Of a DNA stretch of 64,000 nucleotides, positions 11,801 to 23,215 are shown in pieces; the stretch's first letter is position 1, and every line of letters begins with the position of its first letter. The position numbers were made by a program, and so were the translations under genes. This DNA is from Oxyruncus cristatus (Eukaryota > Chordata > Aves > Passeriformes > Cotingidae), in assembly GCA_013399855.1 (NCBI GenBank), contig VXAY01004719.1:2861921-2925920 (forward strand). Direction: 5' to 3'. The notes under the pieces were generated by a model, which was given only the letters and a program-made list of their open reading frames with translations, searched no databases and was not told the DNA's origin.

Positions 11801-14800
11801 TGAGAAGAGGAAAAAATACAGTTATAGCTTTTTAATGAGGCTTCCTCAGTCAGCTACAAAGTGTCCCAGTTAAGAAACCACTGACTATATAAAACCCACC
11901 CAATACTTGGTTTTATCTTCCCTCTGGGTGTATTTGCAACATAGTTTCACTTGGTATATATTTCTTGTATTTCTCTTCATTCATATGGCTGACTTTTTTT
12001 TTTTTTTGGTCTTGTATCAGGGATTACAACATTCCGACATCAAAAAGAAAAACCACAGAACAACATGTTTACAAATGGTTCTGGATTTGTGTGTAAGAAA
12101 GGAAAAGAGCAAAGGCTAAGTTTATGACTGCTGGTGTAGTAACATCTCTAATAGTTTCAAATTGAGCTTGTATTCTTAAAAACTATCCTTTCAAGGACTC
12201 CAGAGCATATAAACCATCCTGTTAATGCAACACAGCTATACACAGAAGAAGTATACTAGTGGGGGGGCATCTGAAGCTTGTGGGATGATGTTCAGTGCCA
12301 TTCTACTTCAAGAATCAAAATTGACTTTCTTTGTGGAAAGATTGTTTCTTAGTCTGGGAAAATCTAAACTTTTCTTTCATTCATGTGTTTTTGAATTTTA
12401 GCAGTATTTATCAGTTTTACTTCATGCCTTGTATCTCCCCTCACCTTTGTGTCTTTCTTGCACAATAGTGGGAAATCTGTGTTTGCTTAAAAGTTTTTTT
12501 TTTTAGTGCAAATCTGTAGAAATAGATAGACAACCTAATACTTGTCTTTCAAACCAGCTGTACACCCAAGTGATCATTTCCTTTATGAAGTTAAGCATCT
12601 AGAGTAATCTTACTGCAGTCAGGCTTGCATAGCCTTGTTGTTATTATATATTATTTTAAAGGAATTTTCAGGGCTGGCACATGTACTGTGTGTACAGGAG
12701 TCTTAACTGTCTGTCTGACTGTGGTTAATGATAACAATAGGTGAGGCATGATGATTTCTCCTGTCTGTCACCTGAGAAAAATGGGTAACAGTGCATGTAT
12801 TTTGGAAATATTTGTAGACCGTCATTTAATTATTTTTGTTTCATGATTTTTGTGGGGTCTAAAGCTCACTGAGAGAGGAAATATAGGATATAAATTTGTC
12901 CTGTCTTTATTTTAATTTCTTTTGTGACTTGCCTTAGAGCTGTGGGTTTACAAGAGTGACTTGTGTTATACCTACTGGCAGGGGTATTTATAGGATATTA
13001 AGTGACATCCAGTGCACTTTCCAAAACAAACGGGGAAGTAGCATGCAGAGGGAGGGCAGAACAAAAGCTAGCTCAAGTCAGAAAGCCATGGGTTAAGCAG
13101 CATGTCTGTTCCTCCTCTCTGTCTGGAGCATCCCACAAGTAATGTGCCTTTTTTTTTTTTTTTGTGACTATTGTGCAATCATGTGAGTCTTAGGGTGAAA
13201 ATTTACCTAAGTGGTAGCCCAGTCTAGTAGCTCAGTACCACCCACAGAGGGAGGTCCTATGTCCTTTGCTGGCAGTGCTCGTCATAATCTAAGCTGATTC
13301 AAGAGCAGCCAGTGTTTTCCACCCACTCCAGTCATCTTTCTGCCACAGTAATGCATTTAATAATATCAGTGAAAGGTTTAACAGGTACCACATGGACCAG
13401 AGCTGGTGCAAGGAGAGAATGGGAAGAGAAAAGTGTGGTTGGTGTTGGCAGAGAAGTGTCAAAGAGAAGCTGGAGTCTGCAGCTTCTGCATGAGAGTGGA
13501 TCAGAGATTATCCTGTGTTGGAGCTGCATCTACTACCTGGATTTTTGCAATTCTTTCTCTCTAAAGGTTGCTTGTCAGTAGAAAGGAGAATATACCCACA
13601 TGTTAAACCATTCTCAGAAATACCAAGGAGCATTACTTCTCAGCAGAGGCAAACCTATAACAAAAGGAGGAAGGAAGGAACTTGAAAGAGCGAGGAAAAG
13701 TGACTATATAAGTAGATTTTCCCAGAGGCTTGTCATCACTGGGATGTGACCTAGGAATACCTTAGAGATCATCCAAGAAGAGTTTGTGCAAGGCTGTACA
13801 GGGTCAGGGGTTTGTAGCTGTGTGGGATGTTGCTGTGCAGCCACCTTGCCAAATCTGCCCTCACTAGGAAACACTGGAGGCAAAGTTCAAAGCATATAAT
13901 GGATGAGGTTAAAGTTGCCTGATGCTTGGTTGTGAATCCATCTAATTTCAGACACCTCTTTTGTCCCTTCTGGTACCAAGGCATAATTTCTGGAGGATTG
14001 TGCAACCACAGACTTGAGAAACACTTCCTTGTGTATTTGAAAGAAGATGACATTTACTATCTGAAGGATTTTGATTAAGCACAGGATGGCCTTTCCCTCT
14101 CAGCTTTTGAAAAGTGTAGTGGCCTTTTCGTATGCACTTTGTTTGCTACCACCTTTCCTTTCCGACAATTCAACTCAAGTTCAGAAGACTAGCAGAATGA
14201 AAAAGTAGACTGTTTTCTCTCAAATTCACTGTGCTCTACTTTTAGCCTATACTCAGCATGCACTAAAACAACACTGAACCATACCTTTAAATTGCAAATT
14301 AAGAACTGATAGCTGCATGGGCTGCACTCCAGGTACCTGGAACCCTGAGTTCTACATTTCTTCTTTGAGATGCTTTTTTATCAAAATCTCTGGAAATGTA
14401 AATCTGTAGATGGGAAACAGTTGTCTTAAAAATATCAGAAGTTATGGTCTGAATTCATGATTAAGTTGTTAAATAACACAGTCATAAGAAATTTTCTGTA
14501 CCTAATGTCCTAGCAGAGACTTCCCTTGGGATAGGAGTAAGTTACCTTATAATTTCCTGATGCAATTTCTCCATGTCTAAATGTTTAGGTCATTATGCAT
14601 CTGGCAGCATTAGAAACCCACAACCCTCTGTGTTTTAATGTGGCACCTACCACAGCGGGAGAAGCCAGTCCACAAACCTAAAGTACCAGAACAGTAACGC
14701 CATGATAGATTTATATTATATTTATTATATCAAAGTGTGGTAGCAATGCTACTGGTGTTTCTTGGTGACTTGGGTGAAGGGTGGTTCAAGTATTGTCCTT

Positions 14801-15325
14801 CCACACACAAAGAGTGTGATCTTGGATGTATCCATCACGCAGGTGTTCTTTCCTGCCATGCTTGTGAATAGGATTATTAGAATTTCCTTCCTACAGGGAT
14901 GCCTGAGATTAAATATTTTGCAAAGCTTGAGATACTGGGATCCTACAAAAACAAATGCAAACCAGAAGTTCCTTAAATCAGGTTTTTATCCAGTCTTGAG
15001 GTGGACTTTGATGAGGCCCCAAGCCTGTGGAAGTTGATTGTATGAGCCTGAGCTGAGAGAGGGTGGTGGGATCTCCTCTTGTAAAACTGGAAAGGAGCTA
15101 ACAGCATCTCGAGCTGCTTTAGGAATGGTACCACTGGCTTTCACATAAACGGGGGCTTGATAGGGCTTCTCATGTAGTGAACCTGTATAGAATATAACAG
15201 AAAAATGAAAACCAAAGAGCTTTTAAAGTCCGCTCCTGTGCCTTCTGGTGAAGCATCCAATCCTACCCCATCCCATTCCATCCTTGCAGACCTGTAGGTT
15301 TCATAGCCAGTTACAAAGGAGGGCA
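8803..15325. other. Non-coding intronic stretch
   Basis: AT-rich sequence with no gene, RNA or transposon that I can recognise. Short open frames are scattered on both strands and share no family signature. Short homopolymers (T runs near 11,994-12,007 and 13,149-13,163) are the only low-complexity elements of note. Confidence 0.6.
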
Positions 15326-15334
15326 GCGATTACC

Positions 15335-15430
15335 AAACCAGGGTGTAAAAAGAGGAACAGCTTGCCTGGGGTCATGCTTGAGGCCAGCAGAAGTGAGAGC
15401 TACATCCAGATCTCTGCTACCCCAAGCTTG
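15335..15430 (-). repeat. Possible MIR-like/core-SINE relic (antisense)
   Basis: The order AAAAAGAGGAACAGCTTGCC, then GGTCATGC, AGAAGTGAGAG, then ATCCAGATCTCTG resembles the reverse complement of a MIR/core-SINE, whose antisense reads roughly as a tail of acttgcccaaggtcaca followed by agtggcagagc and aacccag. The match is by eye and decayed, so confidence is low. Such relics in birds would be of early amniote age. Confidence 0.35.
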
Positions 15431-17372
15431 CTTGGCTGCACTGCTCCCCTTGGTGTGTGATTTGGCCTGTGTTTCTCTGGGAGCTGGGGCAAACAGCAAT
15501 GTGAAAATTGTAGGATGTATTATTTGTTTATTTGTCCAGTCTTAACTTTTCTGCTGGTGGGTTTTCACCCTCTGCCACCCTGCTCAGCTGCACAAATATT
15601 TGTTCTGGGAAACAGTGGGGGGAGTAGCTCGGTGTGAGGAATATGAGGCTGGGATGGAGTAGAGGGCTAAAGCTGTTTAAATTGGCTTAAGCTGTGGTGT
15701 TGGTCAGTGTCTAGCTATGTCTTTTGGGCAAGCGGTGATCTAAGTTTCGTGGAAATACTCATCCCAGCAATTGGGCAAGGTCACTTATTCTTCAAGCCAA
15801 AATTATAATTATCAAGAAACCTGATGCGGTTCCAGGGATGAACATCCACCTGCATTCTCTCTTGCTAAATATGTTTACATTTTACATACGCTTTTAAGAA
15901 AATATGGCTTCCATAGTTAGCTTAGAAAAAGCAAAATGTTTTCATAGCTTGTGCTCATACATCTCTACTAAATGATTTTTTCAATTTAGTTGATTGCCTG
16001 GATAAGACTATGTTGTTTCTTTCCCCTCTAAAAACATAACTATTAGACTTCCTTTAATAATGGAAATGGCACTGTCCCTGTGCCAGTGTTACAGTTCCTT
16101 GTAACTACTGTCCACCTGGGTCAGATTTCTTCCCTCCACGCCCCATGATTTCCAAAGGGTTTTGCAGCACAAGTAAAAATGCTTTTAGGTGTAAGATTGG
16201 ATTAGACTTAAGTTGTTGGAGAGAATATACATCTTTTGCAAGAAGGGGAAAATATATAGGGACTAAAGTAATAATGCAGTGTTTCCTCCTCGTGGCCTTT
16301 TTTCAGCTGAGAAATACAAATTAAGACATTTTGATAAAGAGATGTTGTGAAGATACTTTAGTAATTGATACCTTAATCGGTAAGTCATAAAAAATGTGCT
16401 GCTGCTGCTTTTTCCAGATCTTCCACTGAAGCAGGCTGCAAAAATAAGATTATAAACTACAGTTAATAAAATTGTACATGGGTAATTGCTCTTTAAACAA
16501 TAAACTGGGACCTAATTTTGGTTTAAAGTACCATGCTGGTATCATAGGGACTAAATTACTTGAAAGTAACCCCAAAACTTTGTTCTCAGTAATTAATATC
16601 TCCAACTACTTGCTATGTTTAATGTCCATAAAACAGTGAGTTTTGCTCAGCACATTACTGGTGGAACTACTGTTTAATTATTACTGGGAGCGATAATGAC
16701 AGCTGCGCTTAAGCGTATTGGATTTATTTCAGTATGTTTGCTCAAAGTAGTTTCAGGCTTTTACTCAGATCTTCCCTGCTCATTGAAAGGTTGCCTCTGC
16801 TGCTTTCTCACTTCCCAGTTCTTTGGCCTGCAGTTACACCCTCTCATCTGCTGCATGGGCTTGGGTCCTTGTGCCATGCCTTCCCTTACAGCTGGCATGC
16901 TGCTTTGGACTCTGCCCTTCTGGGATATTTGTGGAAAACCAGTGCACATGCCACCTGCAAACAGAGCATGCACTTACCCTTCCCACAAAACAAGGTGGCA
17001 GTAACTCTGTCCTCACCCTCTGCACCATGTTTTTAACGTGACACGTCTATCAGGCATTTTGGAGTGCCCAGTGTGTATGTAGAGCCCATCCCAAGCCTTT
17101 ACACTGGTGTGGGCTGGGTGTTGTTTATTAGGCACAAGGTTTTGTTTAAAGAACATGAAAAGCATATCAGAAGTTTACTGGGGATGCTGAGAACCTTGGC
17201 TCTGGCGTTGGCTGCTTGTCAGTGCTCCGTTGGACACTGCACTTTAAATTTCCCTGAGCAATTTGGGCCCTCCTAAGTTTCACTTTTTTTCAGGGGATAA
17301 CCAGTTTGGCGTGAGCAAGATGGCATTGGTATAAAATACCAGATGTTTCACAGAAATATGTTTATTTAATTT
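15431..17372. other. Non-coding intronic stretch
   Basis: No gene is recognised. Overlapping short frames near 16,700-17,040 occur in several frames at once, on both strands, which marks a stop-poor but non-coding segment. Confidence 0.55.
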
Positions 17373-17633
17373 AGGATGAGAGGAGAGAACATAGTCTTAA
17401 GCTGCTCCAGGGCATGTTTAGGTTGGACATCAGTAAGAATTCCTTCACAGAAACGGTGATTAGATATTGGAATGAGCTGCTTAGGGAGCTGGTGGAGTTG
17501 CCATCCCTGGAGGTGTTTAAGGAAAGACTGGACGTGTCATTTAGTGCCGTGGTCTAGTTGACATGGTGGCGTTGGGTCACGGGTTGGACTCGATGATCTC
17601 AGAGGTCTTTTCCAACCTAATTGATTCTGTGAG
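17373..17633 (+). mobile_element. CR1 LINE 3' end, next to second CpG island
   Basis: This is a well-preserved CR1 3' portion: 'aggttggacatcagtaagaattccttcac', 'tggagttgccatccctggaggtgtttaa', 'ggtctagttgacatggtggcgttgggtca', 'gggttggactcgatgatctcagaggtcttttccaacct' and a terminal 'attctgtga'. The wording of the tail matches the CR1 class ending in 'gatgatctcagaggtcttttccaacc', the same class as the inverted copy at 60,851. It is 5'-truncated, as is normal for target-primed insertion. Its 3' end lies within a few tens of bases of the GC-rich island that begins near 17,640. Confidence 0.92.
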
Positions 17634-17639
17634 TTATTA

Positions 17640-18265
17640 CTCATGAAGAGGAGCGGGGTGGGATGTTTCCTAAGGATCCGAGGTGCGGGCAGCGGCGGGG
17701 AGCCGGGCGGGACGGCCCGGCCGCGCTGGGCGCGCTCCGCACACGAGGGAGCGGGGCCGAGCCGAGGCGGGNNNNNNNNNNNNNNNNNNNNNNNNNNNNN
17801 NNNNNNNNNNNNNNNNNNNNNNNNNNNNNNNNNNNNNNNNNNNNNNNNNNNNNNNNNNNNNNNNNNNNNNNNNNNNNNNNNNNNNNNNNNNNNNNNNNNN
17901 NNNNNNNNNNNNNNNNNNNNNNNNNNNNNNNNNNNNNNNNNNNNNNNNNNNNNNNNNNNNNNNNNNNNNNNNNNNNNNNNNNNNNNNNNNNNNNNNNNNN
18001 NNNNNNNNNNNNNNNNNNNNNNNNNNNNNNNNNNNNNNNNNNNNNNNNNNNNNCCGCGGCCGGGCGGTACGTGCTCCCCGGGGAGGGAGCGCCGGGCGGG
18101 GGGGACGCGGCGCCCCGGGGCTGCTGGCGGCGGCTCTGCCGCCTCGACGTGCGGCCGCGCCTGGGGCAGCGCTCCGCGGCCGTCGGAAGAGCACTGCGGG
18201 GAATAGGGAACTTCTGGCGAAGCGCAACACCGGGGCAAAAAAAAATATAAACTGGGCCGTGAGTA
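17640..18265 (+). promoter_or_regulatory. Second CpG island, candidate alternative ELF1 promoter
   Basis: Both flanks of the assembly gap are dense in CpG and G+C (17,670-17,771 and 18,054-18,200), in sharp contrast to the neighbouring AT-rich DNA. GC boxes are visible. Two good splice-donor matches follow the gap: GTACGT at 18,067 and GTGAGT at 18,259. Either could end a first non-coding exon spliced to the acceptor at 46,681. Mammalian ELF1 is known to use alternative 5' exons, which supports this reading, but no transcript evidence is available. A less likely alternative is the promoter of an antisense or non-coding RNA. Confidence 0.55.
17772..18053. other. Assembly gap (282 N)
   Basis: A run of 282 N inside the GC-rich island. 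All long open frames spanning it are artefacts of reading N as coding. The gap probably hides the core of the promoter or first exon. Confidence 0.99.
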
Positions 18266-21200
18266 AAGGGACGTTTCGGGGCAGCAGCGCTTTAAACTTC
18301 CTGAAGCTGAGCCTGTTGCTTGCGGGCAAAGGGCACCCCGGCTGCCACTGTGCTGCTCTGAACAGCGTGCTGCACGAGTGTGGCAGCTGGTTTGTAATTC
18401 CGCTGGGTTTTATAGTTTTGTCGCCTTTAAAGCGTGCGGAGGTGTCAGGCAGGCTGCCGGCCCGAGCCCTCGAGCCGCCTCTCAGCGGACTGGACAGCAG
18501 ACGAATTTTATTTATTCCGAAGCTGCGTTTACTTGGGCTCGGTTGGCTTGGAGCAGAGCGCGGTACAGAGCGACTGGGGCTAAGTGTTGGCTATCAGTGC
18601 TGCTGCTTTGAGCACCTTTGCTCCACTGCTGTTCGCCCGGTGTGGTCCCGAACCACTTTAAAATGGCAGGCTTGTCATTGCAGAGACAGATCACCCTCTG
18701 CGCCCGCGACCTTACATTGAGGTTCTATTTCTGCCGAAACAGACTCTTTCAACGCCGCTGTGTCGTTTTAAAATAGACGGAGTTGTTATGTGGGCAGGTA
18801 CTCACCTTTTCCTAGAAATGATTAAGAAATGAAAGCAATGGGGATGGTGTACATGGCAGACCAATTATAAAATGGGCTTAGTGGTACTTCTAATGGGAGA
18901 AGAAAATCCTGGAGGTAATTGTGGTGCGTCAAATTGCTTCTTAAACTTTCAGTGGATGAAAACCACCTTGATTCTCCTAATTGTGTACTTCTGAACTCTA
19001 CCACTGTATTTTGAAAAAGAATCAGTGTTTCCACCTTCTTTGTTGAACAGAAATATTCTTTAAAAGTTTTGTCTGAGTGTATAGCGTTGCACCCTATATT
19101 TCAGTCTTTCACTTGAAAAATCAAATTCGATATCTTCTTACTGAAAATTAAATGACAGGGCACTCGAATTGTTGTACACAGGGGAATACTTTCCAGGGTC
19201 ATTTACTGTATGGAGCCTGTATCTGAGAAATATAATGGAGTCTTGCTTAATACTGTGATAGGTTGCAGGGGAGGTGGAGAGGGAGGCAACCGTGAAGTAA
19301 ATGGTCGTGTTTTGGGTGAGGCTGTCTCTCGTCTTCAGCCTTTCTGGTATTCACCCATATCTGCCTTCTGCATCTTACAGTCCAGTGTGTTTCCACCATC
19401 TTTTTATTTTGAATTTTGCCTTTTTTTCTTTCTAAAAGCAACAAGTTTTGCAAGGGTTTGGGAGATTTATTTGGTGCATTGTTTCACGTTGAAAAATCAC
19501 AGAGGAACTGGTAAAACTACAGAGGAACCACTTGGAAAAATGTTCTGAGTTAGTGATAGAAGTTTTTTCCTAAAAAATTCTGAAACATATTTGCATCTTT
19601 CTTTTTCTCATCATGACATTTATTTTCACGTTTTAGGGTTCCATGCTTGGAACTGGCAGAACGTGACCCTTCCTTTCCTTATCTCTTTTCTCCCTTCCTT
19701 TCGTCTACATCGGACCCTGTTGAAACATTCAGCCTTAAAAACTTGAGGTTTTAAGTTTTTAAGTCAGCTCTCAAACTGCAGCTGCTTATCTTGGGCAGAC
19801 GTCTTTTTGTGTGCTAAAGGGTAAGTAGCTGCTGCTACTTTCTCTTGACCAGGGCTTCACAGAGAAGCAGTTCCTCTTTGAAGGCAAAAGCTGCCATGTT
19901 CAGGCTCTCTTGCTGCTGTGCAAAAGCATCTGCGAGACAGTGGTGGAGCCAGAAAAAAGTGATTTGAAAGTCCTCCAGGACTTACAGATGACAGCTTGGA
20001 CAGATCTTCTAGAAGGCAGAGAAGTGAATTTGAAGTTACAGAGAAATGTTGTTAGTTTTTGTTGATTTGTATGCCTGTGTTTGTCTCCCAAAACCCCCCC
20101 AAAAAACTAAGAAATAATATTTCCTCCTCACATACTCTAAGGCAGGGATCTTTCAGTTTGGATTGAATTTGTGGTTGTTGAGAGATGAGCCATGGGAGTG
20201 GTATCTTTAGATGGCAGTTAGCTTGAACATTATTTCAAATCTATGCTTTTACGGAAGTGTCTGTTTTCTAATGCGCTCCTTTTTCATCTGTTGAGTATTA
20301 GAATTGTCAAGTCCGTGGTCTTGGCACTTGAATGAGGGGAAAAAAAAAAAAAGAAGTAAACGTCCAGATTTGAAGAATGTTGTTGGCCTGGTATAGCCTG
20401 ATATTTTGGTATTGCTGCAAACTCGTACTTCAGTTGTGTGCGTTACTTTTTGGTCACTTTATGTATTAAAATCCCCAAATACGTGAGGTGCATGAGGGTA
20501 CCCTTTTCTGTCTTTCAGCACAGCCATATCCAAGGGAGGGAACTACAGTGGGACTGTGTTTGGTGAGCTGATGGAAAAGACTGTTTAAGAAAAGTGGAGG
20601 ATTTCCCTCTGTATCAGAGGAGAAGCTTTCACTTCTTGCAAGTGTTAGCAAACATTTCTCATTTTTCACTTGCAGACTTTGCTGTTTTCACTGGCAGTTT
20701 TGGTAACTTGTTGGAGTTTTGTTGGGTGTGTGAGGAGGAGCAAGGACTTTCCCCTGCTGGGGTGATTCAGTACAGGTGTGGCAGGAGGTGGAGCCCACCT
20801 TTCCAGCCTTGGTTACAATCTGCACCATAAGTGCTGAAACTTTGCTACCATATGCCAGTGATTTAGTGTGCTTATCATTTTAATGCCACTGGTGTGTTTT
20901 AGAGATTATTTGCTTCCTTAAGTCTTACTTAAATGTTGCTTTCTTAAATCTTACTTAAATGTTTTTCCACAGATAAAGTAGTTGACAGAGACTATACATA
21001 CTGAAATTTTATGTCTTTTTCTTATCATAAGTCCGCAGCATCCATGTGAGGGGCTCTAGACATTTTCACTTTCCTGACCTGATGTGACTAATCATGTAGA
21101 GATAATAACTATTTATTCTTCAATATGGGCCAGTCCTGCGGCAAAGCTTCCCACTCTGTCAGTGTTTGTGACAGGATCCCATTAGATAGGGTCTAAACTT

Positions 21201-23105
21201 TATGCATTCTTACCTTGATGTGCTTTGGGCCTTAACTACCAACCATCTATCTTCAGAGGGGTAGAGCTCAGGTCATTTATTTGTCCTTAAAGAGATCACT
21301 CATCTTGGGTCATGTGTGACATGTGTTAGGTTCAGGCTTGAATGTGAAACTGAGAGTAGTTTTGTTAGCCTGGAAAGAACCTCCAGTTCTTATATTTGCA
21401 TGTAAAAAATATTTCTCTCTGTATTGGAGGAAAGGATATTACAGTTAAGATAATTTGCTAGGATTGGGAATGCTAAATATATAGGTTGGAAACTGTGGGA
21501 AAGAGTTGGTTTTAGATGGATTGAATGTCACCGTCTGCTTCTATAATTAGACATTTTAGTCTATTTCTAGAACACCCTATATTTAACTCATCGTCAACAT
21601 TTCTATGTGAATATACCAAGTACATTTTTTATTTTGAGGGGAATGTTCTGCACTTCTTGAATGTTACAGTTAGTGTACTAATGGTCTCATCGCTTCAGTT
21701 TTGAGCTCTTTCCACATTTGCTTCACTTTCTTGCCTGGTTGTGGTTTCACTTCATAAGTAGGCTCAGTGTAAATGTCATCCCACACAACACTGAGGTTCA
21801 GAATTGGAAAAAAGGGGTGAGCTGGGTTGATTCAAATTGTTGTCTGCTGTTGAGAGAAAGAAACATGTTTATATATTGTGACTGCATCTATTGTTTTGTC
21901 ATGCTGCATCTTCCTGTAAAGTTACTTGTGTTTTTCATGAGATCTTTTGACAGAGTTAATAAAGCTGACAGGTTAGAAGAAAACTACCTCGCTTTTCTAA
22001 TCTTCATATCAAGTCACTTGTGCTGTTCTCCGCTTCCCGGCTAAGTTGATGTTTATTCAGTTTTATGTTGCAGCTAGGGAAAGAAGCAGCAAAATACGAT
22101 TGTGAAACTACAGTTACAATTTGTGATACCCAGAGCTGACCACTGTTAGAAAATTAATGTGTAACTTGCTCTTTCAACCAGACTCAATTTCACGTTAAAA
22201 GCAAGTTGACAAGGATAGGGTTAGTTTTCTCCTCTTTGTGCGTGCCGCATGTGCTGCACGACATAATTTTGGAGCTAATGAGAATAGGGTCCTGAAGATA
22301 TAATGACATGGCTTGTTTTAGTGGAGGCTATCTTTCCAATCAGAAGATGATCCTCTTAGAAAGAGCTTTCATGAAAACTGTGTTTTCAAGGCACCAGGGC
22401 TTGCACATTGTCTGCTGAAGACAGAATTTGCCTGACATTGCCCTTGGAGGTGGTGTTTACGTTATCCGCTCCGATTCCCTTGGTACTTTGCTGTTCTGTG
22501 CTGTTATTCTACTCCCTCTCCAGAGTCTCTTTAAACTTATTTATTCTTTGTAGCTATTCAGGCTTTGTCACGATGCCGATAAATTAAGCATGCAAGTGAG
22601 AATATTAGCTATCAAGAAAATAATTATGAAGCTTACATGCCACGGAGGGCAAAGGATGGCAAACTGCACACATTCGCTTCTCTGTCTTGCATTGCCTCTG
22701 AACGAGCTTGTGGAGGGCTTTGTGAGCCCAGGAAAAGGCTCCAGGTGCTCTTGGTGGTGTGCTACTGAGAGGCCATCCTACTGTTTGGTTTTTTTTAAAA
22801 AAAAACTACCAACATTTATTTATTTCAAAATGAGAAAAGAAGGAACTGTAGAGAGGAAGTGACTATTTGGGGGCTTTTTTTCTTTACAAAAAAGTGTTTT
22901 AGGCATATGAATGAAAATGAAACTTTCCGTGTTGAGAAACAGTCTGAAGTTTGACTGCTGAGGATGACTTGCGGCATTTTAAAAAGTGCTGGTCCCTTTC
23001 TGTGGAAAAAATATTTCTTTTAGTATCAGTTAAAAACAACAGTGAAATAAGTTGCTTTTGAAGCAATTAAGTGAAATACAGGCTGAATTTATCTGAAGGG
23101 GCTGT
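18266..23105. other. CpG shore followed by non-coding intron
   Basis: G+C stays raised to about 18,720 and then drops to AT-rich sequence. No coding exon is recognised. A 26-base tandem duplication lies at 20,912-20,963. Several short homopolymers occur, for example an A run near 20,340. Confidence 0.6.
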
Positions 23106-23215
23106 AATCTGAGCAACCTGATCTAGTTGGAGGAGTCTGCTCAGTGTAGGGGGGTAGACTAGATTACATTTAAAGGCCCCTTCCGACCAAAACTACTTTA
23201 TAATTCTGTGATTCT
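23106..23215 (+). mobile_element. Short CR1 LINE 3' tail
   Basis: The segment 'tgagcaacctgatctagttgga', a diverged middle, 'agattacatttaaaggccccttccgacc' and the terminal 'ataattctgtgattctt' is the last 110 bases of an avian CR1 element. It is strongly 5'-truncated and lies in the sense direction relative to ELF1. Confidence 0.9.

Noticed and set aside
17537..18720. Several 187-345 codon open frames in both directions
   Set aside because: They are read through 282 N and stop-poor GC-rich island sequence; the apparent length comes from the gap.
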